NCBI RefSeq assembly: GCF_041583835.1 | Contig: NZ_JBFHFC010000001.1 | Coordinates: forward strand, 176,392-240,391 | Length of the DNA: 64,000 nucleotides | Reading direction: 5' to 3' | DNA from: Thiomicrorhabdus sp041583835 | GTDB taxonomy: Bacteria; Pseudomonadota; Gammaproteobacteria; Thiomicrospirales; Thiomicrospiraceae | The notes under the pieces: model-generated | Database searches by the model: none | Told to the model about the DNA's origin: nothing | Seen by the model: the letters and a program-made list of their open reading frames with translations, nothing else | Program-made: the position numbers and the translations under genes | Part shown: piece after piece, positions 25,465-34,786 of the stretch | How the letters are laid out: each line of letters starts with the position of its first letter | How positions within the stretch are numbered: the stretch's first letter is position 1

Positions 25465-25791
25465 ACAACTCCTCCCGTGAGCCATCTCTTTATTAAGTAA
25501 CTATTTAATTATTAAGCATTTATTTATTAAGTATTTATCAGCATATATTAAATCACACAGGTAAGTATTTGTTTGTATATAAGATATAGGACATTCATTT
25601 TTTATTCAAAAATCGCGCCAAACCTTATAGCAATCGTTACCTTTTATTTAATTTTAGATTATTATATCGTTAACTTGCAGTATTTTACTAGCTGGCTTTT
25701 CTCACCTAAAGCCAAATATAACCAAGCTAAACAATGTTATACCGGAAAATTTTAAACACCCTACTTTAGATGTAATTTGGAGTTCAACTGA
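25465..25791. other. AT-rich region upstream of rpoN
   Basis: 327 bases between divergent genes. Three copies of TTATTAAG lie close together (25490, 25509, 25524). A 60-codon frame at 25573-25755 starts with TTG and has no ribosome-binding site, so I do not call it. The rpoN promoter must be here, but no clear -35/-10 pair stands out. Confidence 0.65.
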
Positions 25792-27285
25792 ATGGCACTG
25801 ATGCCTGGTTTACAAATTAATATTGGTCAACAGCTTAAGCTGACGCCGCAACTACAGCAATCAATTAAGATTCTGCAATATTCGGCACTTGAGGTACAGC
25901 AAACCGTCGAGGCAACGCTCGAAACCAATTACATGCTTGAAGTCGAAGACGACGGACTTTCCGAAGACGAACTGCTCGGCGAGAACCGCGAAGAACCTAT
26001 ATCGGCAAACACCGAACTCAGCGACGAGCAACCGCTAGACATCAACACCAACGACAAAATTTCTGAAGACTTAGAAATCGACTGTAACTGGGACGAAGTG
26101 TATTCAGATTACTCATCCGGTAAAACCACACAGTCTTCCGACGACTACGTCAGTGCAGAAAACTACACCTCTGAAGAAAAAAGCTTACACGACCACCTCT
26201 ATTGGCAATCGGACATCTATGTATGGGACGAAAATCAAGACCTGGTTGCAGACTTCATCATTGACGATATCAATGATGAAGGGTATTTAACCACCCCGCT
26301 CCCGGACTTATTGCAGGCACTGGAAAATCAGTATCCAGAAATCGAATTCAATTTGGAAATGCTGGAAACCGTGCTCGGCATCATTCAGCAGTTTGAGCCG
26401 ACGGGCGTTGGCGCACGTAGCGTACAAGAATCTTTATTGTTGCAATTGATGAATATGCAGCAAACTCCTTACGTGGTAACGGCCAGACAGCTTATTTCGG
26501 AACACTTTGATTGGCTTTCTTTCCACGACCACAAACGCATCAAAAAGCTATATGGTTTGAACGACGAAGAACTGACCAAATTATTCAAACTGATTCAATC
26601 GCTGAACCCAAGACCGGGTCGCGACTTTTCATCTACAAACTCCGAAATCATCATCCCGGATCTGCGCCTGAAGCGCACCAAGGAAGGCTGGTTAGTAGAA
26701 CTTAACAGCGACGCTTTCCCGCGATTAAAGGTGAACAGCGCCTATATTGAGTTGGCCGGAACCTTAGACGATACGGAGCAGTCCAAAAAAATCAAAGAAC
26801 AGCTGATTGAGGCGAAAGGACTGATTAAGAGCATTCATAGCCGCGGTGAGACCTTACTTAAGGTAGGAAGCTTTATTGTAGAAAAACAACAAGCTTTCTT
26901 TGAAGAAGGCGAATTGGCAATGCAGCCGCTGGTTTTGCGTGACGTTGCCGAACATCTCAATTTGCATGAGTCGACTATTTCCCGTGCGACCAACCAAAAA
27001 TACATCCAAACGCCGCGTGGAACGTTTGAATTAAAATACTTCTTCTCTTCCGGTGTCAGCCAATACGGCAGCGCCGATCAGTCGGCCATTGCCATTAAAG
27101 CCCACATCAAAGGCTTAATTGACCAAGAAGATGCGAAAAAACCGCTAAGCGACAGTAAATTAATGGAGCTTTTGGAAAGTGAAAAAGGGATCAGCGTCGC
27201 CCGCAGAACGATTGCAAAATACCGTGAATCACTCGGTATTCCATCGTCCAGCGAACGCAAAAAACTCAATAAATTTAAACTTTGA
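25792..27285 (+). CDS. rpoN: RNA polymerase sigma-54 factor
   Basis: 497 residues. Region I (MPGLQINIGQQLKLTPQLQQ, Gln/Leu-rich, residues 4-50) contacts activators; an acidic region II follows to about 140; the core-binding domain and HTH (LHESTISRATNQKYIQTPRG near 385) precede the C-terminal RpoN box ARRTIAKYRE at about 470-479. All parts are intact. The gene stands outside its usual lptB-rpoN-hpf-ptsN context. A short hairpin CTCGGG/CCCGAG (27307-27326) without a T-run follows the stop. Confidence 0.95.
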   Translation: MALMPGLQINIGQQLKLTPQLQQSIKILQYSALEVQQTVEATLETNYMLEVEDDGLSEDELLGENREEPISANTELSDEQPLDINTNDKISEDLEIDCNWDEVYSDYSSGKTTQSSDDYVSAENYTSEEKSLHDHLYWQSDIYVWDENQDLVADFIIDDINDEGYLTTPLPDLLQALENQYPEIEFNLEMLETVLGIIQQFEPTGVGARSVQESLLLQLMNMQQTPYVVTARQLISEHFDWLSFHDHKRIKKLYGLNDEELTKLFKLIQSLNPRPGRDFSSTNSEIIIPDLRLKRTKEGWLVELNSDAFPRLKVNSAYIELAGTLDDTEQSKKIKEQLIEAKGLIKSIHSRGETLLKVGSFIVEKQQAFFEEGELAMQPLVLRDVAEHLNLHESTISRATNQKYIQTPRGTFELKYFFSSGVSQYGSADQSAIAIKAHIKGLIDQEDAKKPLSDSKLMELLESEKGISVARRTIAKYRESLGIPSSSERKKLNKFKL

Positions 27286-27385
27286 GCCCATTTAACCACA
27301 CATTAACTCGGGTGATTTTTCCCGAGTCTCGCACTATAATCCACACTTATTTATTTAAACTCAATTTCAGTAGGTGTTTAAAAAC

Positions 27386-28315
27386 ATGAATCGAATGAAT
27401 GTAGAACAAGTTCAACAAGTCGCCCAGCAACAGTGGGAACAGCAAGCAGACTTTAAAGAGTATATGTCCGCGGTCAACCCTCCGATGCCTAAAATCGACG
27501 TCATCGCTTACGCTAGCGAACTGCATGAACAAGGTGAAACACGAGTCATTCCATTCGATTTATCTGCACAGATCCAAACTCAGTACCCTGCTACTTCGCC
27601 TAACTTAATGGCTAACTTCATTCGTATTTGCGCAAACGAAACTATCAAAACCGACGTCAAAGCTACTTCGCAAATGTTCTACGTGATTCGCGGCTCAGGG
27701 AAAACCCAAATGAAGCACGGCACGATCGAATGGAATGAAGGCGATCTTTTCACACTACCGGCCGTACCGGACGCACTTCACAGCGCAACCGCCGATACCG
27801 CTATTTACTGGGTTCATGATGCTCCACTCTTGAAGTATTTAGGCGTACAACCAAGCGAAGAGAAATTCACACCGGTTCTTTACACCAAAGAACGTCTAAA
27901 CAACGAACTTGAAGCAGTACGAAAAGAAGCAATCGGTCGTAACAGAACCGGGATTTTGCTTTCCAACCCGAACTTTCCATTGACCATGACACTGACGCAT
28001 ACGCTATGGTCTTTATATAACGCACTGCCTGCCGGAGTGATGCAAAAGCCGCACCGTCACAACTCGATCGCACTGGATTACTGCGTTTCAGCCGGCCCAA
28101 ATACTTACACTTTAATCGGTAAAGAAATTGACGAAGAAGGTAACATCGTCGATCCGATCAAAGCGATGTGGACTCCGGGTTCCGTATTTGTAACGCCTCC
28201 GGGCTGGTGGCACTCTCACCACAACGAATCCGATGAAGATGCAATCGTATTGCCAATTCAGGATGCCGGACTTATTATGAACATGCAAGTTCTAGACTTC
28301 CAATACATTCGTTAA
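27386..28315 (+). CDS. Bicupin, gentisate-1,2-dioxygenase-like
   Basis: 309 residues with two cupin domains (roughly 80-150 and 205-300). The second has HRHNSIALDYCVS and WWHSHHNES, giving candidate metal histidines; the first (SQMFYVIRGSGKTQMKHGTIEWNEGDLFTLPA) has the barrel signature but fewer histidines. Layout is that of gentisate/salicylate dioxygenase-like proteins, but no aromatic-degradation genes are nearby, so the substrate is open. Start chosen at ATG 27386; an in-frame GTG at 27374 is possible. A TATAAT at 27335-27340 precedes it. A 64-base gap separates it from the response regulator. Confidence 0.8.
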   Translation: MNRMNVEQVQQVAQQQWEQQADFKEYMSAVNPPMPKIDVIAYASELHEQGETRVIPFDLSAQIQTQYPATSPNLMANFIRICANETIKTDVKATSQMFYVIRGSGKTQMKHGTIEWNEGDLFTLPAVPDALHSATADTAIYWVHDAPLLKYLGVQPSEEKFTPVLYTKERLNNELEAVRKEAIGRNRTGILLSNPNFPLTMTLTHTLWSLYNALPAGVMQKPHRHNSIALDYCVSAGPNTYTLIGKEIDEEGNIVDPIKAMWTPGSVFVTPPGWWHSHHNESDEDAIVLPIQDAGLIMNMQVLDFQYIR

Positions 28316-28379
28316 TCGAAACAGAAGATCAACGAATTCAGGTGGTTTGAAATTTCAGCTATTTAAGGTGAAGGGTTTT

Positions 28380-29093
28380 ATGCAAAATACAGATTACAAA
28401 ATCGCAATCATCGAAGACGACTCCATTCAAAGAGAAACCCTGGTAACCGCACTTGAGCAACAGGGGTTTTCAGTCGTCTCTTTTGCCGACCGCCCTTCTG
28501 CCGAAGCGTACTTCGAACAAACCTTACCGGATCTTGTCATATCCGATATTATTCTTGGACGAGAGATGGATGGCGGTTTTGATCTGGCCAAACATTTGCT
28601 CAGTTATAACCAGCCTATTCCAATTATTTTCTTGTCGGAAAGACAGTCGGAATTCGACATCTATACCGGTCACGCTTTAGGCGCAATCGATTATCTGCCA
28701 AAACCGATCAGCCTGAACGTATTAATCGTCAAGGTCAAAAACCTACTTAGAATTACAACACCGTCAAAAGAGGCTTCGGCCAACAATACAGAAAAGTCAT
28801 TGATTCCGAACCTGGAAATCGTTCCTAATCAGTACAAAGCATACTGGCACAACAAACCATTGGATTTAACCGCAACCGAATTTGAAATGTTAAAACAATT
28901 CGCAACCAGCGGCGAAGGCGGTGTAGTCACTTATGACAGCCTTCAATCGTCCACACAAGGCGTGGTTGAACGCAACACCATCAATACACACATCTGTCGA
29001 ATCCGTAACGCGTTTAAGAAAATCACTCCTGAATTCAACCTGATTCATAACGAATACGGTCGTGGTTACAGCTGGCAAAACAAAGATGACTAA
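28380..29093 (+). CDS. Response regulator with winged-helix output
   Basis: 237 residues. Receiver domain 5-125: acidic pocket IIEDD, phospho-acceptor Asp in VISDIILG near 56, conserved Lys in LPKPIS near 107. The C-terminal OmpR-type winged helix has LDLTATEFEMLKQFA and NTINTHICRIRNAFKK. The receiver resembles the regulator of the 'proteobacterial dedicated sortase system' (DGGFDLAKHL, PIIFLSERQSEFD), but there is no sortase here. ATG 28380 has AAGG upstream; an upstream start at 28347 is less likely. Paired with the kinase 46 bases downstream. Confidence 0.88.
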   Translation: MQNTDYKIAIIEDDSIQRETLVTALEQQGFSVVSFADRPSAEAYFEQTLPDLVISDIILGREMDGGFDLAKHLLSYNQPIPIIFLSERQSEFDIYTGHALGAIDYLPKPISLNVLIVKVKNLLRITTPSKEASANNTEKSLIPNLEIVPNQYKAYWHNKPLDLTATEFEMLKQFATSGEGGVVTYDSLQSSTQGVVERNTINTHICRIRNAFKKITPEFNLIHNEYGRGYSWQNKDD

Positions 29094-29139
29094 ACGTATC
29101 GATCGGGCCATCATCCGTAGAAACGGCAGCTAGAGTTCA

Positions 29140-30702
29140 ATGCCTTTCAAGCCATTAAACCTCCGACTATCTATAAGAACAAGATTCTTTATCTTGTTGT
29201 TATTCCTGACATTTCTGCCATTTCTAGCTTATCGATTCGCTATCGACCTACATCGTTTGCTTTTAAATAATCAGGCGATCGTACAAAAACAAACCGTTGA
29301 AAACCTGGCTCTGATCCTACAAAACCGTACTGATCTTTGGGCTCTGCAAATTCAATCGGGGAACCCGACTCATCTGACGCACCTAAACCTGCAAAACTCT
29401 GTTTTATGGATTGTTAATGAATACGGCCGTACGACCTATGTCGTCGGGAACTTGCCGGAAACCGATCACAGCATCGACGAACAAGACGTCTTTACCGCGA
29501 TCGGTAAAACTTTGATAAAAACCTTTGCCACAGTCATCCCCTACTCTCTACCCTACCCATATCCTCAAAGCCGAACACCGGAACAAAACCTGATCGTCAA
29601 CGCCTTGCAAGGTAAAACCATTCAACAATATCGTATGGATAAAAATCAGCAACCCATATCGTTGATGTCGGCCACACCGCTAATGTTTAAAAACAACATT
29701 ATCGGCGGCTTGGTTCTCGAAGAGAAAATGGAAACCTTATTCAGCGACACCCTCGATTATTTCTATCGTCTAATGGGAATTGGGGCTATGATCTTCCTAA
29801 TCGTCACCATTGGCGCGATTCTTCACACCGCTTCCGTATCCAACCGTATATTACGACTCGATAACGACGTTAAAAGAACTTTCAATTTGCAGGGTCGACT
29901 CAAGGATCATGTTTTTCCGGATCGCTCTCAGCGCTTTTTCTACAACGACGAACTTTCCGATTTACGCCATCATATTCACGAGATGCTTGGGCAGCTGGCG
30001 GCTTACGAGCGGTATCTAAAGCAATTGCCCAAAACCTTAAGACACGAATTGCACAATCCTTTAAACCGGCTCTCCATGGCTCTGACCTTACTGGAAGAAG
30101 AGACTCAAAACACCCAACTGGAATACGCGCAACATGCGGTAGTACAACTCAAACAGATCATAGCTTCGCTTTCCGAAGCGACCAGTATCGAAGACAGTTT
30201 GAACCAACAGGAACCGGAAGCTTTCCCGATTGGCGAAATGTTGGAACACTATCTAAAAAACAGTGCGACCTTGCACCCGGAATACCAACTCGTATACCAA
30301 AACTGGATTCCTAAAAATGCGATGGTATTAGGCGACGGATTCATGATCGAACAGCTCATGGACAAACTATTAAGTAATGCGAAAGATTTCAGCGACGGTA
30401 AAAGACCGATTGAAGTCACTTGCCGCCAACAAAATCGTATGATCAGCATCGCCGTTCAAAATAGCGGCCCAAACCTGCCTGCCGGTTATGAAAAACAGAT
30501 CTTTGACGGTATGACATCAATCAGAACGCTTAACCAGGACGATCAAGCACATTTGGGATTAGGTCTGTACATCGTCAAACTGATTACCGACTTCCATAAT
30601 GGTAACGTCTATGCGGAAAACATATTTCTAGACTCGCAACAAACCTTACCCGGCGTGAAATTCACGGTTGAACTACCGTTAATGAATCAAAAACCGGCTT
30701 AA
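29140..30702 (+). CDS. Sensor histidine kinase
   Basis: 520 residues. TM1 about 14-32, a periplasmic sensor region of about 180 residues, TM2 about 213-232, a HAMP-like linker, then HisKA with the phospho-accepting histidine in LRHELHNPLNRLSM near residue 300 and an ATPase domain with N box LLSNAKDFSD near 410 and GLGLYIVKLITDFHNG near 480. The G1 box is weak (QNSGPNLPAGYE in place of DxGxG), as also seen in related kinases. Partner of the preceding regulator; the signal is unknown. Confidence 0.9.
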   Translation: MPFKPLNLRLSIRTRFFILLLFLTFLPFLAYRFAIDLHRLLLNNQAIVQKQTVENLALILQNRTDLWALQIQSGNPTHLTHLNLQNSVLWIVNEYGRTTYVVGNLPETDHSIDEQDVFTAIGKTLIKTFATVIPYSLPYPYPQSRTPEQNLIVNALQGKTIQQYRMDKNQQPISLMSATPLMFKNNIIGGLVLEEKMETLFSDTLDYFYRLMGIGAMIFLIVTIGAILHTASVSNRILRLDNDVKRTFNLQGRLKDHVFPDRSQRFFYNDELSDLRHHIHEMLGQLAAYERYLKQLPKTLRHELHNPLNRLSMALTLLEEETQNTQLEYAQHAVVQLKQIIASLSEATSIEDSLNQQEPEAFPIGEMLEHYLKNSATLHPEYQLVYQNWIPKNAMVLGDGFMIEQLMDKLLSNAKDFSDGKRPIEVTCRQQNRMISIAVQNSGPNLPAGYEKQIFDGMTSIRTLNQDDQAHLGLGLYIVKLITDFHNGNVYAENIFLDSQQTLPGVKFTVELPLMNQKPA

Positions 30703-30714
30703 GCAGCCAACCAA

Positions 30715-30923
30715 CAATAAAACGTAATCGTTTGTTATTGAAATAAATTCTGGGAAATGACGTAAATATTCAGCGCCTAGAAAAGCTGAATAGAGAAGAA
30801 AGATACAAATAAATCCCATCAACGGATGTGATTAGAGTGATCCACTCTTACCGGCCCCAGAAGAGCCGGCTGACCATGGCAACCAGACTTTAAATCATTC
30901 CTTTTCAAACATAATTTAAAGTC
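30715..30923. other. Intergenic cluster of five hairpins
   Basis: Between the kinase and the convergent SPOR gene, five inverted repeats follow one another: CAATAAAACG/CGTTtgTTATTG (30715-30740), TATTCAGC/GCTGAATA (30767-30774 with 30785-30792), AGAGTG/CACTCT (30834-30848), CCGGC/GCCGG (30851-30869), and perfect 10-base GACTTTAAAT/ATTTAAAGTC (30886-30895 with 30914-30923). None has a T-run. May be a structured RNA or stacked 3' ends of two convergent mRNAs. Confidence 0.4.
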
Positions 30924-30962
30924 AAACACGGTTGATTTCAGAAGATTCGATTAAACTCTCGA

Positions 30963-32237
30963 TTAAGGCAATTTAGAGGTCAAGTCTTTGACCTTGCGAA
31001 CCCATGGAGAAATCCCATACTGCTGCTTAATCTCTTTGGATCGCTTGTCAGCATCGGCCTTATTTGCATAGCCACCGGTAATCAAAACATAACGAACGCT
31101 ATCCAAACGTTTTTGAACGACGATTCGAGTATCCATCAAACCTTTTTGTTTAACCATACTCATTAAAGTGTCTTTTTCCACCATACTCGCCAACTGCAAA
31201 ATATAATACTGAGCCGGCTGTTCCAACAACCACTTCTCATCCGAACTATACGCTTCAAGCGGTTTAGTATCGATTTCAGCCGGCTTGGGCTCGGCAATCT
31301 CATCAACCAGTTTTACAATCGGTTGCTCAATACGCGGAACTTCCAAACTAGGGGCTTGCGGCTCAACCGGCTGTTCAACTTTCTCTTCAACGACAACACT
31401 TTCTTGCGGTGCTTTTGCATTATCCTTATCCGCATTCAGTAGAACCTGCTCGCTTAATTCGGTCTTAGGATCATCTTTGGTCAAATGCCTCAAAATAATC
31501 TCAAGCTTTTCGTCAATACGTTGCTCTAACTTCGAAGTGTAACTCTTTAATTTTTCATCTAAAATTGACTCTGTCACCACTTTATCTTTGGCTTCAGAAA
31601 CAACTCCGGCATTCTCTTCAACCGCTTCCGAATCCGACTTTTCGGTAACAACCGATGCCACGACGCCTGCATCCTTGGCAGATGGCAATTGTGTCGGCAT
31701 AGAATCCAGTCTTGCCAACAACGCCTGCTGTTGCTGTTGAATATCATCCAGTTGCTTTTCAAGATCCATAACTCGCTGTTCAAGTGCAGTGAACAGTTCA
31801 GGCTTGCCGCCGGTAACCAGTTTTTGTTGCAATTCGTCCATCGATTGCTGCAAACGCTGGGTTTCGGCTTGACTGCTTTCTTTCACTTCAATAACGGATT
31901 TCAGCTCTTTATTGATTGTGGTGTAGGCAATGTACAGCACACCAAGCATGGTCAATAAAACCGAAAGTAAAATGATGATACCGAAAAAAGAAGTTTTACT
32001 CGGAGCCGGTTTAGATGCCGACGCAGTTGAATGGCTAGTGGCACTGGCTGTGGAACTTGATGACGGTTTGGTACTGGGCATAACTTCCTCTGCAGCATTT
32101 AACCAATCATTTAATGAATGGCCAGTTTCGTTATTTTTTTCGCTAGAACGATTTGATGAGATGTTTTGTGCTTGGCTTTCAATCGCTTTTAATAATTCAG
32201 CACGTTCTTTTTCTAGTTCTGAGATTGTTTGCGCCAT
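30963..32237 (-). CDS. SPOR-domain membrane protein with coiled coil
   Basis: 424 residues. A cytoplasmic N-terminal about 80 residues (Ser/Thr/Ala-rich linker), one TM helix (FFGIIILLSVLLTMLGVLYIAY, about 85-105), a Gln-rich coiled coil about 110-170, an acidic disordered spacer, and a C-terminal SPOR domain from about 347 (QYYILQLASMVEKDTL, VLITGGYANKADADKRSKEI). SPOR domains bind denuded peptidoglycan glycans at division sites, so this is probably a divisome-associated protein; no family name (DamX, FtsN) can be assigned safely. Confidence 0.85.
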   Translation of the reverse strand: MAQTISELEKERAELLKAIESQAQNISSNRSSEKNNETGHSLNDWLNAAEEVMPSTKPSSSSTASATSHSTASASKPAPSKTSFFGIIILLSVLLTMLGVLYIAYTTINKELKSVIEVKESSQAETQRLQQSMDELQQKLVTGGKPELFTALEQRVMDLEKQLDDIQQQQQALLARLDSMPTQLPSAKDAGVVASVVTEKSDSEAVEENAGVVSEAKDKVVTESILDEKLKSYTSKLEQRIDEKLEIILRHLTKDDPKTELSEQVLLNADKDNAKAPQESVVVEEKVEQPVEPQAPSLEVPRIEQPIVKLVDEIAEPKPAEIDTKPLEAYSSDEKWLLEQPAQYYILQLASMVEKDTLMSMVKQKGLMDTRIVVQKRLDSVRYVLITGGYANKADADKRSKEIKQQYGISPWVRKVKDLTSKLP

Positions 32238-32329
32238 AAAAATAAGACAATATCCGAGTCAAAATTAGAATTTATTGTAAAATGCTTTATCGTAAAAAGA
32301 TACATCATAAACGCAAGGATTGATAAAAA

Positions 32330-32476
32330 ATGCTGGATTTAGACAACATTGGTTCCGCCCTGCTTCTGACCTTAAGCTTACTTGGCATTTCAATCCTGAT
32401 CGTAGGCTTGGCCATGTGGTGGTTATACCGTTTTTTCCGTCACGACGATGCCAAATCCAAACAAGAAGAAAAATAA
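32330..32476 (+). CDS. 48-residue single-pass membrane protein
   Basis: ATG 32330 with AAGGA about 10 bases upstream, stop TAA at 32474. Encodes a short N-terminus, one hydrophobic helix (residues about 9-33, TLSLLGISILIVGLAMWWLY) and a basic-acidic tail RFFRHDDAKSKQEEK. The hydrophobic helix plus positive-inside tail predicts N-out/C-in insertion. Too short for confident homology; located alone between divergent SPOR and convergent ychJ genes. Codon use is ordinary. Confidence 0.6.
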   Translation: MLDLDNIGSALLLTLSLLGISILIVGLAMWWLYRFFRHDDAKSKQEEK

Positions 32477-32502
32477 CGATCCGGCTAATCAGCTCACCAA
32501 AC

Positions 32503-32919
32503 CTAATCCTCAAATTCGCCTGACAGATACACCCAACGACCGTCAGAATCACGAATAAACTCACTTTTTTCGGTCATTTTGAACCGCTCAAGGCCGACTT
32601 GATTTTCGGCACAAAACGTCACCCAGCCTTTTTGATCTTTGGGGCGCCCTTTTTTGGTTTTCAGAATCGTCAATTTCTGCCAGCTTAATCCCGGTTCAAA
32701 ATCGATTTCGTCGGGTCGTGTGGATTCCGCCCAAGTTTGCTTCAAATAATCCGATAAACGCTTAACGTAAGCCGTATAGCGCGAGCGCATTAGTTGTTCC
32801 GCTGTTTGCGCATACGCTCGGGCATCGTGCAACGGTTCGCAACACTCGCCGTAGACTTTGCCCGAACCACATGGACACATCGCCTTTCGATCGCTTTCCT
32901 GATCAATGGAAACGTGCAT
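32503..32919 (-). CDS. ychJ: YchJ family SEC-C motif protein
   Basis: 138 residues. The N-terminal zinc-binding SEC-C motif is CPCGSGKVYGECCEPL (residues 15-30), followed by a YchJ/NTF2-like domain (LMRSRYTAYVKRLSDYLKQTW, WVTFCAENQ). Role unknown in the family. Its start overlaps the 3' end of the MATE gene by 17 bases, so expression is coupled. An internal ATG just before the first Cys is also possible as start. Confidence 0.9.
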   Translation of the reverse strand: MHVSIDQESDRKAMCPCGSGKVYGECCEPLHDARAYAQTAEQLMRSRYTAYVKRLSDYLKQTWAESTRPDEIDFEPGLSWQKLTILKTKKGRPKDQKGWVTFCAENQVGLERFKMTEKSEFIRDSDGRWVYLSGEFED

Positions 32920-34264
32920 AAAACTGCCCTTTTAAACGCCACAACAATAGAATGGCCGCCAGCAATAAACCGATCACGATACCGAACCAGAACCCTTGTA
33001 CGCCCATCGGCGTTTCGGTAAACCAATTCGTAAACGCCAAAGCATAACCACCGGCCAAACCGATTCCCCAGTAACTAATAAAGGTCACCACCATTGTCAC
33101 TCGAGTATCGTGCAACCCTCTCAGGCCGCCGGCACAAGCAACCTGAACGGCATCAAAGACCTGATAACAGGCAGCATACACCAATAATATACTTGCCAAT
33201 AACATCACTTCGTTGTCTTTTGAATACACGGCAACCAGTTGATCGCGCAGTAGATAGGTAAACAATGACATCACAAAACCAAGCAAAGCGGCAAAACCAA
33301 TTCCCGCGTACAAACTGATTAAAACAGCTTGTTGATTGTTTTCACCGTATCCTTTTCCGACCCTAACGGTAATCGCCATGGCGATACTTAACGGCAACAT
33401 GAAAGTAACCGATGTAATGCTGATCGCCACCTGGTGTCCGGCAATCACCACCGCACCCAACTGGGCGATAAACAGGGCAATAAAACTAAACAGGCTGACT
33501 TCAAAAATCAGCGCCAAAGCGTTAGGAACGCCAAGATTAAAAATGTCAGCAACGCCCTGCTTCCATACCGGCCAACGCAGCTGCTTGAAGTGCACCAGGG
33601 AACGTGTAAGCGAAGCGCGCATGACATAGACAAGACCGACTGCAAACATCAACCACATCGAGATCGCACTGGCCACGCCGCAACCCGCTGCCCCCATCGG
33701 TTCGACGATCCCGTAGCCGTAAATGAACAATGCATTCAGGGGCACGTTCACCACCAATGCCATAAAACTGATCCACATAGAAGGCAAGGTCGTACCCAAA
33801 CCTTCCCAGAAGAAACGTAACGCCTGATATAAAACAATTCCGGGCATTCCGAAAGCAATATAAAACAAATAATCGTCGGTCAGAGTGTAAACCGGTTTCG
33901 ACAACTCCAACCAAACCAAAATACCTTCCAAGTTCATCAGCACGGTGAGTGAAATGATTCCCAAAGGGATGGACAACCATAGGCCTTGATGAAAATAACG
34001 GGTAACGGCAGCCGGATTGCCGGCGCCATATTGCTTAGACACCAATGGCGTCAACGCCAATAAGATTCCAGTCGAGAAAATAAAGACCGGCAATAGAATA
34101 CTGGACCCCAAACCAATGGCCGCCAGGTCATCGGTACCAACCCAACCGGACATAATGGTATCAACCACCCCTAAGGCGGTTAACGCCAATTGAGCAAAAA
34201 AAATCGGCAAAGCCAACTTAGTCAGAAGCTTGCTTTCATCCAGCAGCTGGCGAGCCAAACTCAT
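32903..34264 (-). CDS. MATE family multidrug efflux transporter (NorM-like)
   Basis: 453 residues, twelve membrane helices in two six-helix halves. N-terminal LTKLALPIFFAQLALTALGVVDTIMSGWVG is the MATE signature, with a second-half repeat starting around residue 240 (GVPNALALIFEVSLFSFIALF). Expected to exchange Na+ or H+ for cationic drugs; substrate unknown. NorM branch by length and sequence. Two bases separate it from the upstream hypothetical gene. Confidence 0.92.
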   Translation of the reverse strand: MSLARQLLDESKLLTKLALPIFFAQLALTALGVVDTIMSGWVGTDDLAAIGLGSSILLPVFIFSTGILLALTPLVSKQYGAGNPAAVTRYFHQGLWLSIPLGIISLTVLMNLEGILVWLELSKPVYTLTDDYLFYIAFGMPGIVLYQALRFFWEGLGTTLPSMWISFMALVVNVPLNALFIYGYGIVEPMGAAGCGVASAISMWLMFAVGLVYVMRASLTRSLVHFKQLRWPVWKQGVADIFNLGVPNALALIFEVSLFSFIALFIAQLGAVVIAGHQVAISITSVTFMLPLSIAMAITVRVGKGYGENNQQAVLISLYAGIGFAALLGFVMSLFTYLLRDQLVAVYSKDNEVMLLASILLVYAACYQVFDAVQVACAGGLRGLHDTRVTMVVTFISYWGIGLAGGYALAFTNWFTETPMGVQGFWFGIVIGLLLAAILLLWRLKGQFYARFH

Positions 34265-34266
34265 AA

Positions 34267-34764
34267 TCAGGATTTATGTTGATTGGTAAGTGTTTGAACG
34301 GATTCTTCCGACTCCACAGACTTATGAGAATCTTTTTTCTGCTCCGCGTCGGGTTCGATCACCGGCATGGATGGTGCGCTGTTGTCCGGCATCGACTCTT
34401 TATTTGATTCATCGATCTGACGCCAATATTCCTGACCGAACTCCTCTTCCAATTTCGCCTGATCCTCCAGCGAATCGGGCAATTCACCTTGATCTGCCGG
34501 AACCACTGCATGAGGAAGCAAATAAATAATCAGCAGCTTAATAAACCAGTAGATCGTGGCATAAACCACAACGGCAAGCATGAGCACCAATGGAATGCCT
34601 AATAACAGGTCGACCATGATAGCCTGACCTTCAAATAATTTCATTACCAGCTCTTTCTCAACAAAAGCAAAATAGAGCCAGGCAACCACACCCAACCAAC
34701 TAACGAGTATCACATACCGATTCAAAGCGGGATTGATGTGAGAGTTTTTAAATAAACAAAACAT
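34267..34764 (-). CDS. Hypothetical membrane protein with acidic tail
   Basis: 165 residues. Two hydrophobic segments (VILVSWLGVVAWLYFAFV about 18-36; LLLGIPLVLMLAVVVYATIYWFIKLLIIYLL about 53-84) and an 80-residue C-terminal tail rich in Glu, Ser and Asp. I do not recognise the family. It lies between nudF and the MATE gene with gaps of 22 and 2 bases, suggesting a shared transcript. Confidence 0.7.
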   Translation of the reverse strand: MFCLFKNSHINPALNRYVILVSWLGVVAWLYFAFVEKELVMKLFEGQAIMVDLLLGIPLVLMLAVVVYATIYWFIKLLIIYLLPHAVVPADQGELPDSLEDQAKLEEEFGQEYWRQIDESNKESMPDNSAPSMPVIEPDAEQKKDSHKSVESEESVQTLTNQHKS

Positions 34765-34786
34765 AGACTTATCGCAATATCCGTAA

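Noticed and set aside
25573..25755. 60-codon frame upstream of rpoN
   Set aside because: TTG start, no ribosome-binding site, AT-driven composition, no recognisable family.
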